Below, one piece after another: positions 33,402 to 43,959 of a stretch of 64,000 nucleotides of DNA. The stretch is from positions 166,397,084 through 166,461,083 of the forward strand of contig CM053031.1 in NCBI GenBank assembly GCA_028564925.1, in the 5' to 3' direction. The stretch comes from Lithobates sylvaticus. Lineage: Eukaryota > Chordata > Amphibia > Anura > Ranidae. The translations under genes and the position numbers were made by a program. Positions within the stretch are counted from its first letter, which is position 1. Each line of letters starts with the position of its first letter. A model generated the notes under the pieces. That model was given only the letters and a program-made list of their open reading frames with translations, made no database searches and was not told the DNA's origin.

Positions 33402-34660
33402 CAGTGGCGATGCTTTGGGGGTGCGGGGGTGCGGCGCGCACCCGGGTGACACCCGGCTCAGACTGGCACCGCGCCGCATTGAGAGGGGCACCGCGGCTCC
33501 CTCCTTCCCCTTCGGGATCTCCTCTCCTCTGCTCCGTGTGATGTGCGGGGAGAGTGGGGGAGGAGGGAGTGAGGCAGAGACAGACTGGTTGCCCGGGGTC
33601 CGACTGTCCCCACACACACACCTCCACACGTGGCCGCAATCAGATCTCTTTCCCCGCCGGCTGCATTTGCTGCCGCTTCCTCCTCGGCTTTGATGTGTAC
33701 ACAGGCTGGGAGGAAGAGCCGAGGATGAGGAGGGACACAGACACCATCCACGCTACAGCACCTGCCCTGAGGTATGCAACAAGGGTATTGCAGAGGAGGG
33801 GGACATAGTGGTTGGGGTGGCATTGTCAGGTAACAATTATGCTGCCAGTAGTGGGGGGGGGGTTAGAGGATATCTGCTAGGGGGTGCTCTTTTTGTTTTG
33901 GGTTAGAGAGGACTTGTACTAGAAGTAGGAGGGGCAGATTTGAAGTTTTCCCCCCTCCCCCCCAGCGCAATTCCTCTCCCCTCCCAAAGCACCCCCTAGC
34001 ACATATCCTTTAACCCCCCCCAAATCAAAGATCCCATCCCAGCTCCATCCACTCCCCTGATCCCATCCAGCTCCACCCACTCCCCGATCCCATACCCGCT
34101 CATCCATCCCCCCTGATCCCATCCCCACTCCATCCATCCCCCCTGATCCTATCTCGCTCCATCCATTCCCCCTGATCCTATCCCCGCTCCATCCATCCCC
34201 CATTATCCTATCCTCGCTCTGTCCATCCCCTTGATCCTATCCCCGCTCCATCCACCCCCCCGTTCCTATCCCCGCTCCATCCATCTTCCTGATCCTATTC
34301 CCGCTCCATCCATCCCCCTGATCCTATTCCCACTTCATCCATTCCCCCTGATTTTATCCCTATCCATCCATCCCCCTGATCCAATCCTTGCTCCATCCAT
34401 CCCCCTGATTCCATCCCGGCTCTATACATCCTCTGATCCCATTCTGGCTTTATTGATCCCCTGATCCTATCCCAGCTCCATCCATTCCCCGATCCCATTC
34501 TAGCTCTATCCACCACCCCAATCCAATCCCGGCTCCATCCTTCCCCCCAATCCCATCCCAGCTTCATCCATTGTGGTAGGTTAAGGGGGAGAGCTGCACT
34601 GATGCACTAGCCTGCTTAGTGGTGGGGGGTGACACCATGTATTACCGCACCAGGTGACAC
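33402..34660. repeat. GC-rich repeat with CAGTGGCG terminus, probably hAT-like
   Basis: CAGTGGCGATGCTTTGGGGG at 33402 interrupts the TTAA element, as a hAT terminus would. The GC-rich body includes GGTGCGGCGCGCACCC and ends near a GTGACACC-rich patch (34629-34670). The matching right terminus and target duplication were not found. The open frames of 100-120 codons on both strands are GC artefacts. Confidence 0.4.
33945..34575. repeat. Minisatellite, about 29 bp unit
   Basis: Variants of CTGATCCTATCCCCGCTCC followed by ATCCATCCCC repeat about 20 times with substitutions and short length changes. No coding role is likely. Confidence 0.85.
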
Positions 34661-36570
34661 CAGGTGAATTAGCTCAAGTCTACAGTTGTAATATTTTTTA
34701 AAAAGGGGCAAAAACCCATGTAATAGAAAAAAGTAGCTCACTTGTTGAAGAGGCTGTAAAGGAGCTGCTGGACACACATTAACAGTCAGCACCATTAGGA
34801 TGTAAAAATCCTACCAGGGGGTGGTCCATCGATTAAGGCCACATGTGCCCCACCTCCCCACCACCCTACATGGTTAATGGATAGATTCATGCATAGCATG
34901 AATCGATCTACGGCTGCCGCGGCCACCTCCTATTCATGTGTCCAGCCCCTTTCAGGATGCCGGGCGCCATAGGCTCTAATAGGCTTCAAGATAGGGTGGA
35001 CTCGGAGCGCAGAGCATTGCACTCAGAGCTCACCCATGTGTGTTAGAAAAGCAAATGAATAGTTGTTTTTCTAACACTGAATCGCCTCTCCGCCAATCAG
35101 AAAGCGCGGGTCTGATACCCGTTTCCTGATAAATCGCTGAAAGGTCAGGCGATCCTATTGGACGCATAGGAAGAGGGGAGGAGACACACGGCAGAAGCTG
35201 TCGTGATCTCAGAAGAGAATAGGACACAGGAGATGCAGCCTGATCCACTGCCTGATGTGCCTGCCGATCCCTGCCACTGTGTGCCTGTTGATCCCAATGT
35301 GCCCTCAATCCCTGCCGCAGATGGGGTAAGTGCCAGTGGACCAGCAGACAGTGGGGGGGTTGTTTGCTACCCCCCTAAACAAAAAAAACACCAGCCGCCA
35401 CTGAATCCTACCCTTCCCACCTCCAAATTTCCCAAGATCTCCAGCATTTTGCTTGGAGAACTTGTCTGGACATGCTGCTCAGCAACGACTGTGCCCGAGC
35501 AACTGGGAGCAGGTGGTCATTGACTTGTACTGTGGTTGCCTGGGGTAAAAATAGTCTATGGCACATATCTCACTGTAAAGCAGGATTAGGACAGTCCCTC
35601 CTGCAGGCTCCCGCTGGCTTACCCCAATCACAACGGGCAACAGTAGACATCTCCATGCACACTTTATTGTAAATAGCAGGAATTTGAAGCATAAAGTCAC
35701 TATGTCCAGCATTAGCAGATCGCTGGACATATTTGTAATCCATGGGTGTAATCGCAAGCCGTGGTTGCCATGGGTGACAGCACATGGTAAAGTTACTGAA
35801 TAGCAGGTTTGCATTCAAGTGTCCATCGCAGCTGCTGTTGGGGAAACTGGGTAAGCAGGGCAGCAATAACTTGAGAGGCAGCTCCCTCTGGTTGCTATGG
35901 GCTTGATTTTTGAAAGAACAGTCACAAATAGACAAAGCACATAAGTTCTTCTCTGATTCAACCCCTCTGGTCGTCGTTGGAACAAGGCACAGTTCCCTGG
36001 CTCAATGAAAAACTCTGGTTGCTAGGAGCAATGGTCGGCAGGTTGACTGTAGGCAGATGGGGAAGGGCAAAATGCATTAGGTGGAACTTCTCGTGATGTC
36101 ATATCCATTCTATGGAATGAAAATCATGAGTATTAAACCACTGACTTGTTTTCTATGCCTGATAACCTAGTGTTGCAGTGTAATACTGTTTTTAACACAT
36201 TTTTTAACTTATATAAAAACTGATTTACACTACGAATATTCTCCTCCATGCAAACCTCTCTGAGTTACTAAGGTACTGGGAAAGCCCAAAGACATTGGAG
36301 CTGGTTGTCAGCTATCCAGTGGAACCTCATACATATATTATAGGTGCATGACCCACCTAGAGTCGGTGAGTGGGGCACATAAGGAAGGGAGCACGGATTT
36401 GCACTATGCTCATTACTATCAAGATAATATTAGCACAGACTGCACTTTGTGAAGGATTTCAACATATTGTTAATTTATGGACACTTGTATTACTTTAATA
36501 TTTTTTTCATGGCTTGGTTTTTAAAAAAAAAGTAACATGTTTTGTTTATACGTGATTTTTAGTACACTTG
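34661..36570. other. Non-coding; one isolated hAT-like end near 35403
   Basis: Open frames lack domains. The end CCAGCCGCCACTG at 35391-35403 is a typical CAGTGGCGGCTGG terminus in reverse, preceded by an A-run and a C-run, so part of a hAT-like element may lie to its left. No target duplication could be matched. Confidence 0.4.
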
Positions 36571-36578
36571 GTCCTTAA

Positions 36579-37017
36579 AGTTGTTGTAAACCCTTACAAA
36601 CCACTTTGACCTACAGGTACGCCTAGATTAAGGCTTACCTGTAGGTCCAAGAAATATCTCCTAAACCTACATGGTTTAGGAGATATTTGCTAAAAGACAG
36701 GCACCGCTGTCTACGGTGCATGCGCCATAGACAACGCCACAGCTAACGGCGATATGCCGCTAGTGGTGGCTCCTGTGCGCATGCACGGGAGTGACGCCAT
36801 CGCGGCTCCGGCGAATCACAGCGCCGGAGCAGCAAGACCCAGAAGTCACTCCGGGATACATTGCAGAAGAAGATGAAGAAGGAGGACCACTTTGGGGGCT
36901 TCGCTCTCAGGTAAGTTATTCATAATGAGCTAGTATGCTATGCATACTAGCTCATTATGCCTTTGCCTTGCAGGGTGCATTTTATTTTTTTATTTTTTGA
37001 TAGGCTTTACTTCCTCT
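36579..37017. mobile_element. TTAA-flanked MITE with internal palindromes
   Basis: It is flanked by TTAA at 36575-36578 and 37018-37021. Imperfect inverted ends start AGTTGTTGTAAACC and end with the complement of AGAGGAAGTAAAGCC. Inside are three hairpins, including a palindrome near 36932-36967 (AATGAGCTAGTATGC and its complement). Confidence 0.7.
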
Positions 37018-37204
37018 TTAAGGGATGGTGAGTGAACATGTCACCAGTAATTTAAAATAGTTTTTTAGTTTTGTTTTGTTTGGGATACAGACAGCGCTGA
37101 GGTCACATATACTATTTAACATCTAAAGCATTTTGCCTATTTCACCAGCAGTCAATATATAAAAGCACCCACCCAATCACCATAGCGCAGGAATAATTAC
37201 CAAT

Positions 37205-37217
37205 ATATTAATGACAG
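37205..37217. repeat. 13 bp direct repeat, possible target duplication (left)
   Basis: ATATTAATGACAG recurs exactly at 43837-43849 beyond the other end of the inverted Penelope duplication. About 78 bp separate the right arm's end from that second copy, so the link is uncertain. Confidence 0.35.
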
Positions 37218-37458
37218 AAAAAATATGTGTTTGGAGATACGGGACTGTCAAGGGTACATAGTCACAAAAAGATTGCATATATGATAAAAATGGTATTTTA
37301 TTAACACACAAGAGATTTTAAAGGAAATATATTTAAATGACCTCGTATACAACAGTACAAAATATATCAAAGTTCAGGGGTTTATGCATACAATCCCTAA
37401 TAGACCTAAACATATTCGTATACTAGAGACACGCAAGTCAAAGTACTTGTCCATTTGT

Positions 37459-37495
37459 TCTCGACATGTTTCGCCAGAGTGGCTTCTTCAGGAGA
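37459..37495 (-). ncRNA. Hammerhead-ribozyme-like motif, left arm
   Basis: This is a mirror copy of the motif at 43479-43515. Same core boxes (CTGAAGA, GAAA, GTC) and same TCTC/GAGA stem I. Confidence 0.6.
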
Positions 37496-39551
37496 CAAGG
37501 GTAAAGTACGAGTAAAGGATGAGAAGGGTTTATAAGGATGTTTCCTTGTTTCTAGGATATGCATATAAGGAAAAAATAATAAGTAAATTTATTGTATAAA
37601 AGACACAATTAAATATTTATACATTTGCAAGAATGCTGTACTATAAATGCCAGTGCTATGTGCAAGAAAGAATTCTCCCGAGTGTATGCCCGACCTCTTA
37701 CCTCCAAATTAAGAGAGTCTACATACTCCCAAGGACATCAGATATGAGAAATTGTGGCAGATCCGCGGTAAGGCGTCCTACCCAGAACTTCCAGAGGGGG
37801 CTTATACCCAAAAGGCCCGAGCCAGGAACAGTGGCTAGGGAGCCGTAGGGGGAGAGTAAAATCCTATTGGTCTAGAATTGAATTGTCATAGGGCCTGTGA
37901 AGTACAAAGTAGTACTTATTAACTGTACACATAAAGTAAAAAATAAATAATAATACATGGCCAGAATAGCAGAGGCAGTCTGATCAGGTCCCATATTCTA
38001 TCCGACTGAACCTACCTCAATGGCACCTTATTGAAGAAAAGCTTTTAGGAGGCTCGGGTCTGCCTTCAAGGAAGGAAGGGAGAGACATTATCTTCTAAAT
38101 GTTCAAAGAAAAATAAATTTCTGTAAATGAAGAAAATGAGAAAATACTAATAAAGAATACCACATTATATATATATTATCTCTGCTATATACCCCAATGG
38201 TTTCTAGCCCCCCTACCTTATGGTGGAGTGCGTAAGTCACCAGATCAGGGTATTACAGAGATTTTCCCACCGATAGCAGCAGCTCCCAGTAAGGGGTGAA
38301 GTATACCCGCTGGGTCCTATAAGGTTTATATAAGTATAAATAAAAGTGCATTTGATAGGTAATTATATGGAGGAATACCTCCATAGATAAAAGTTGTAGC
38401 CAATGTAGTTACCTAGAGTAGAGTCCCTCCACGTTTGCCGAGCCTCCAATTCTCACCACAGCCTGACCTGCAGTCAGGCTGGGCTTAAATGGTCTCCCCC
38501 CGTGGCGCCAATTGCGTGGCGTGTGACGTCACGCCACGCCGGCGTCACGCGGACATAATGGCGGGAACCGATGCGGCGCCGACTGGATACCCCGTGGCCG
38601 GAAGTAAACGTCACTTCCTGCTGGCCGCGGGACCGGAAGTGGATGTTATCCCCGGCGGGCTGCTGGAAAGGCCAATTGTGGACATCCTCTGCTGACACTA
38701 CTTGTCAGAGGGGAGTCCACAGAGGCAGAGTGGAAATTTAACATGCAGACTAGGTCGAGCCGGCGCCGCAGAGCGGTCCCCGCTACCGGACGCATGATGG
38801 GAACTTAGAACCGCCACCTGATATGGGGGCGCGCACATAGCCCCACCATGCCTCCGGAGTAAACCCATACAGCTCCCCTAAGCCCAAAGCTCCGGCCCAG
38901 TGGGTTCACCCCCACCCCCCCCCCCCCCCCCAAAAAAACCAAGAAACAAGGGGAGAGGAGAGTAAGTGTAGATGTTAATACAACCTGGGGCAACGTAGTT
39001 AGCGCACATCTGTCAGAGCAAGGGGAGAAGAGAAGAAATACATAAGGACATTGTTGGGGCACCATAGCAAGAACATTTATCCAATACAGCATTTTATTGA
39101 TTTATATACACAAAGTACATTAAGACATCCGTGTGCCCCTAGATCGGGCCACATCATTTTCTATTCAAACATAAATAAGCAAATGATAATAGTAATGAAA
39201 TTACTTCACCCCTACGCAGAGGGGGAAAATCAAAAAGATGAAAAGAAAAAGATAATAAAAAATAAAAAAACCAAAAAACAAAAAGATGAGCATACTCCGG
39301 ATCAAAAATGGGCAGAACCGAATATAGCACCCTAAAAAAGAGCCAGTACAGTGATGCTGGCAGGGGTGCCTTTGCAACATCGAGGCCTGAAATGCAACCT
39401 ACATGTAGGTAAAGGGGAAGGTAAGGATAAGGGATAACCAGTATTTTAAAGAAAGGGTTTAAAGCTAATTCCCTCGTTGAGGCCCGGATGCCGGGTCGCT
39501 TTTAAAAGATAGATCCATCTTGTTTCGATTTGCAATAATTTCCTATCTAGG

Positions 39552-40112
39552 TCACCCCCCCCGTTCTTGTTGGGGCAGATGTTCAAGGCTGTAAAAGCCC
39601 ACATAATCAAGATTGAATTTATGATATAAGCCGACATGGCGGCTAATAGGGGTCTCCATTTTATGTTTGGAAATAAGGGATACATGATCTCTTATACGGC
39701 AAAAGAATGGGCGTTTTGTTTTCCCTACATAAAATGCTCCACATGAGCATTTCATCAGGTATACTGATCCCACAGATTGGCAGTTTGTTCGATATTTTGG
39801 GGTCCAGGTTTTACCGTCCGGTAGATCTATGCTCCTGCCCTCTATAATAAAACGGCAAAAGCTGCATTTACCGCAACGGTATGTCCCTGGAGTCTTTTTG
39901 GTAGATACTTGTTCATTTGTATGATGACTACTTACAAGAGTGTCTCGCAGGGAGCGAGATCTCTTATATGTAATTTCTGGATATGGTTTGATGTGTTTGG
40001 AGATTTTTTGATCAGTGGATAGGAGATACCAAAATTTTTTATAGATGTTGCGTACCTTTTTATGTTGCCTATTGTACTTAGTGATAATTCGTGTACTATC
40101 CTGCGTTTTCAC
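39552..40112 (-). CDS. GIY-YIG endonuclease part, left Penelope arm
   Basis: This open stretch of 186 codons carries a CX2C zinc-ribbon-like site (YRCGKCSFCRF), the GIY-YIG core SVYLMKCSCGAFYVGKTKR and FFCRIRDHVSLISKHK, and a C-terminal YHKFNLDYVGFYSLEHL. In Penelope-like elements this domain makes the nick that primes cDNA synthesis. The first methionine shown lies inside the polyprotein. The reverse transcriptase is absent from this arm, so the arm alone is not functional. Confidence 0.85.
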   Translation of the reverse strand: MKTQDSTRIITKYNRQHKKVRNIYKKFWYLLSTDQKISKHIKPYPEITYKRSRSLRDTLVSSHHTNEQVSTKKTPGTYRCGKCSFCRFIIEGRSIDLPDGKTWTPKYRTNCQSVGSVYLMKCSCGAFYVGKTKRPFFCRIRDHVSLISKHKMETPISRHVGLYHKFNLDYVGFYSLEHLPQQERGG

Positions 40113-40171
40113 ACGTCTGGGTTTATATAGCAGCAGCTGTCTATTAGTGCCCGCTACCTGATTATATGCCC

Positions 40172-40798
40172 ATCAATTTTTGATGGAAAGAGATATAGAC
40201 TCTTGGAAGTACAACGAATTTGTTTTGGAACTACTTAGTTTCATTCTGATGCACAACATATTTGTATTTAAACGCTCCCACTACCTCCAGGTGCAGGGTG
40301 TCGCTATGGGAGCTAAATGTGCGCCCTCCTATGCGAACCTGTACCTGGGGGGGTGGGAGCGTGACCTGTTCTCAGATGAGAACAAAATTGAATCTATTGG
40401 CAAGATCGTATCGTGGAGTCGTTACATTGATGACGTCCTCATGATATGGTCTGGATCAAGGGATGATTTGGTGATATTTTTGGATGAACTACAGTTCAAT
40501 GAATATAATCTCAAATTCACCTTCAACTACGACCAACAGAGGATAACTTTCCTGGATGTTGAACTGTTTGTGGACGAGAAGGGAACCTTGTGCTCCACTC
40601 TCTACAGAAAAGCATCTGCAGGCAACAGTATGCTACATGCGAGTAGCTCACATCCCGAAAAACTGATTAGGAGCATTCCTTATAGTCAGTTTTTACGGAT
40701 CAAACGGAATTGTACGCACCTTGCTGATTTTCAGCGGGAGGCAAACCTCTTGCGTGATCGTCTCTTATTGAGAGGGTACAGTAAAACATGCCTCCGGA
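40172..40798 (+). other. Spacer between the inverted Penelope arms
   Basis: This is the single-copy centre of the inverted duplication. It starts at a short palindromic junction (CCATCAATTTTTGATGG, 40170-40186) and contains the reverse-transcriptase palm, contiguous with the right arm. Confidence 0.85.
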
Positions 40799-40965
40799 GG
40801 GCATATAATCAGGTAGCGGGCACTAATAGACAGCTGCTGCTATATAAACCCAGACGTGTGAAAACGCAGGATAGTACACGAATTATCACTAAGTACAATA
40901 GGCAACATAAAAAGGTACGCAACATCTATAAAAAAAAAAAAATTTTGGTATCTCCTATCCACTGA
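40180..40965 (+). CDS. Penelope-like reverse transcriptase (partial)
   Basis: The frame contains VQGVAMGAKCAPSYANLYLG (the QG-MG palm region) and the catalytic SRYIDDVLMIWSG at about residues 86-98. TFLDVELFVDEKGTLCSTLY and the Penelope-type QFLRIKRNCTHLADFQREAN with RGYSKTCLRRAYNQ follow. YIDD-type catalysis, the RIKRNC block and a downstream GIY-YIG domain define Penelope-like elements. The frame's N-terminal portion (fingers and upstream domain) is missing because the copy is 5' truncated at the inversion junction. The first methionine is unlikely to be a real start. It copies element RNA at the nicked target. Confidence 0.88.
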   Translation: MMERDIDSWKYNEFVLELLSFILMHNIFVFKRSHYLQVQGVAMGAKCAPSYANLYLGGWERDLFSDENKIESIGKIVSWSRYIDDVLMIWSGSRDDLVIFLDELQFNEYNLKFTFNYDQQRITFLDVELFVDEKGTLCSTLYRKASAGNSMLHASSSHPEKLIRSIPYSQFLRIKRNCTHLADFQREANLLRDRLLLRGYSKTCLRRAYNQVAGTNRQLLLYKPRRVKTQDSTRIITKYNRQHKKVRNIYKKKKILVSPIH

Positions 40966-41203
40966 TCAAAAAATCTCCAAACACATCAAACCATATCCAG
41001 AAATTACATATAAGAGATCTCGCTCCCTGCGAGACACTCTTGTAAGTAGTCATCATACAAATGAACAAGTATCTACCAAAAAGACTCCAGGGACATACCG
41101 TTGCGGTAAATGCAGCTTTTGCCGTTTTATTATAGAGGGCAGGAGCATAGATCTACCGGACGGTAAAACCTGGACCCCAAAATATCGAACAAACTGCCAA
41201 TCT

Positions 41204-41431
41204 GTGGGATCAGTATACCTGATGAAGTGCTCATGTGGAGCATTTTATGTAGGGAAAACAAAACGCCCATTCTTTTGCCGTATAAGAGATCATGTATCCC
41301 TTATTTCCAAACATAAAATGGAGACCCCTATTAGCCGCCATGTCGGCTTATATCATAAATTCAATCTTGACTATGTGGGCTTTTACAGCCTTGAACATCT
41401 GCCCCAACAAGAACGGGGGGGGGTGACCTAG
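41204..41431 (+). CDS. GIY-YIG endonuclease core, right Penelope copy
   Basis: MGSVYLMKCSCGAFYVGKTK continues as in the left arm (RPFFCRIRDHVSLISKHK, then YHKFNLDYVGFYSLEHL). The upstream zinc-ribbon part lies in 40980-41200. Function as for 39552-40112. The two arms differ slightly in how far the frame stays open. Confidence 0.8.
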   Translation: MGSVYLMKCSCGAFYVGKTKRPFFCRIRDHVSLISKHKMETPISRHVGLYHKFNLDYVGFYSLEHLPQQERGGVT

Positions 41432-42189
41432 ATAGGAAATTATTGCAAATCGAAACAAGATGGATCTATCTTTTAAAAGCGACCCGGCATCCGGGCCTCA
41501 ACGAGGGAATTAGCTTTAAACCCTTTCTTTAAAATACTGGTTATCCCTTATCCTTACCTTCCCCTTTACCTACATGTAGGTTGCATTTCAGGCCTCGATG
41601 TTGCAAAGGCACCCCTGCCAGCATCACTGTACTGGCTCTTTTTTAGGGTGCTATATTCGGTTCTGCCCATTTTTGATCCGGAGTATGCTCATCTTTTTGT
41701 TTTTTGGTTTTTTTATTTTATTATCTTTTTCTTTTCATCTCTTTGATTTCCCCCCTCTGCGTAGGGGTGAAGTAATCTCATTACTATTATCATTTGCTTA
41801 TTTATGTTTGAATAGAAAATGATGTGGCCCGATCTAGGGGCACACGGATGTCTTAATGTACTTTGTGTATATAAATCAATAAAATGCTGTATTGGATAAA
41901 TGTTCTTGCTATGGTGCCCCAACAATGTCCTTATGTATTTCTTCTTTTCTCCCCTTGCTCTGACAGATGTGCGCTAACTACGTTGCCCCAGGTTGTATTA
42001 ACATCTAAACTTACTCTGCTCTCCCCTTGTTTCTTGGTTTTTTTGGGGGGGGGGGGGGGTGGGGGTGAACCCACTGGGCCGGAGCTTTGGGCTTAGGGGA
42101 GCTGTATGGGTTTACTCCGGAGGCATGGTGGGGCTATGTGCGCGCCCCCATATCAGGTGGCGGTTCTAAGTTCCCATCATGCGTCCGGT

Positions 42190-42500
42190 AGCGGGGACCG
42201 CTCTGCGGCGCCGGCTCGACCGAGTCTGCATGTTAAATTTCCACTCTGCCTCTGTGGACTCCCCTCTGACAAGTAGTGTCAGCAGAGGATGTCCACAATT
42301 GGCCTTTCCAGCAGCACGCCGGGGATAACATCCACTTCCGGTCCCGCGGCCGGCAGGAAGTGACGTTTACTTCCGGCCACGGGGTATCCAGTCGGCGCCG
42401 CATCGGTTCCCGCCATTATGTCCGCGTGACGCCGGCGTGGCGTGACGTCACACGCCACGCAATTGGCGCCACGGGGGGAGACCATTTAAGCCCAGCCTGA
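42190..42500 (+). promoter_or_regulatory. CpG-rich terminal tract of Penelope-like element
   Basis: This GC-rich tract has several TGACGTCA/TGACGTTT motifs (CRE/ATF-like, for example GTGACGTCACACGCCACGC) and a TTTAAG sequence near 42485, which would suit an internal promoter. It is mirrored at 38470-38780. Promoter role is inference. Confidence 0.4.
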
Positions 42501-43478
42501 CTGCAGGTCAGGCTGTGGTGAGAATTGGAGGCTCGGCAAACGTGGAGGGACTCTATTCTAGGTAACTACATTGGCTACAACTTTTATCTATGGAGGTATT
42601 CCTCCATATAATTACCTATCAAATGCACTTTTATTTATATTCATATAAACCTTATAGGACCCAGCGGGTATACTTCACCCCTTACTGGGAGCTGCTGCTA
42701 TCGGTGGGAAAATCTCTGTAATACCCTGATCTGGTGACTTACGCACTCCACCATAAGGTAGGGGGGCTAGAAACCATTGGGGTATATAGCAGAGATAATA
42801 TATATATAATGTGGTATTCTTTATTAGTATTTTCTCATTTTCTTCATTTACAGAAATTTATTTTTCTTTGAACATTTAGAAGATAATGTCTCTCCCTTCC
42901 TTCCTTGAAGGCAGACCCGAGCCTCCTAAAAGCTTTTCTTCAATAAGGTGCCATTGAGGTAGGTTCAGTCGGATAGAATATGGGACCTGATCAGACTGCC
43001 TCTGCTATTCTGGCCATGTATTATTATTTATTTTTTACTTTATGTGTACAGTTAATAAGTACTACTTTGTACTTCACAGGCCCTATGACAATTCAATTCT
43101 AGACCAATAGGATTTCACTCTCCCCCTACGGCTCCCTAGCCACTGTTCCTGGCTCGGGCCTTTTGGGTATAAGCCCCCTCTGGAAGTTCTGGGTAGGACG
43201 CCTTACCGCGGATCTGCCACAATTTCTCATATCTGATGTCCTTGGGAGTATGTAGACTCTCTTAATTTGGAGGTAAGAGGTCGGGCATACACTCGGGAGA
43301 ATTCTTTCTTGCACATAGCACTGGCATTTATAGTACAGCATTCTTGTAAATGTATAAATATTTAATTGTGTCTTTTATACAATAAATTTACTTATTATTT
43401 TTTCCTTATATGCATATCCTAGAAACAAGGAAACATCCTTATAAACCCTTCTCATCCTTTACTCGTACTTTACCCTTG

Positions 43479-43515
43479 TCTCCTGAAGAAGCCACTCTGG
43501 CGAAACATGTCGAGA
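43479..43515 (+). ncRNA. Hammerhead-ribozyme-like motif, right arm
   Basis: In order: TCTC (stem I 5'), CTGAAGA (fits CUGANGA), an extra A, GCCA/TGGC stem II with a CTC loop, GAAA, a minimal C-AT-G stem III, the GTC cleavage triplet (43509-43511), then GAGA pairing with TCTC. This matches the type I hammerheads with very short stem III known from Penelope-like elements. The extra A before stem II is unusual. Confidence 0.6.
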
Positions 43516-43959
43516 ACAAATGGACAAGTACTTTGACTTGCGTGTCTCTAGTATACTAATATGTTTAGGTCTATTAGGGATTGTATGCATAAACCCCTGA
43601 ACTTTGATATATTTTGTACTGTTGTATACGAGGTCATTTAAATATATTTCCTTTAAAATCTTTTGTGTGTTAATAAAATACCATTTTTATCATATATGCA
43701 ATCTTTTTGTGACTATGTACCCTTGACAGTCCCGTATCTCCAAACACATATTTTTTCTTATAACAATGTGGGATGATGGTACAACATACATATATCAAAT
43801 ATTGGAAAACAACATAGTCTAACGAGAACTTCAAAAATATTAATGACAGCTTCAAGAGGCCTCCTGCATGGAGAAACTGTTCTGCCCATCTCTACTCATG
43901 TGTGATTTTGGCCGATTTTTCCCACACAAACAGTCTTCAAATCTTGAAGGTTCTGTGTG

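Larger units (their letters stand above)
37216..40171 (-). mobile_element. Penelope-like element, left inverted arm
   Basis: This 2,956 bp arm is the reverse complement of 40799-43758, with very high identity and differences mostly in homopolymer length. Read on the minus strand it goes from the end of the reverse transcriptase through the GIY-YIG endonuclease and a non-coding region to a terminal repeat with a hammerhead-like motif. It breaks off exactly where the right copy continues into its reverse transcriptase. It looks young by arm similarity. Confidence 0.9.
40799..43758 (+). mobile_element. Penelope-like element, right arm
   Basis: The arm contains the reverse-transcriptase C-terminus, the GIY-YIG endonuclease (about 40966-41431), non-coding DNA with a C/G run near 42045-42065, a GC-rich CpG tract (42190-42500) and a terminal repeat with a hammerhead-like motif. 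It ends CAAACACATATTTTTTCT at 43758, mirrored at 37216. Together with the spacer it forms a 5'-truncated copy of about 3.6 kb. Confidence 0.9.

Noticed and set aside
33324-33823. GC-rich frames of 100-120 codons, possible first exon with CpG island
   Set aside because: Present on both strands, no domain, and lie in a repeat with a transposon-like end; a CpG island cannot be argued without other evidence.
34231-34567. Short frames on both strands at 34.2-34.6 kb
   Set aside because: Products of the 29 bp minisatellite.
33402-35403. A single 2.0 kb hAT element with CAGTGGCG at both ends
   Set aside because: The eight bases flanking each end (GGCAAGTG and AATCCTAC) do not match, and sequence inside the ends differs beyond CAGTGGCG; more likely two unrelated ends.
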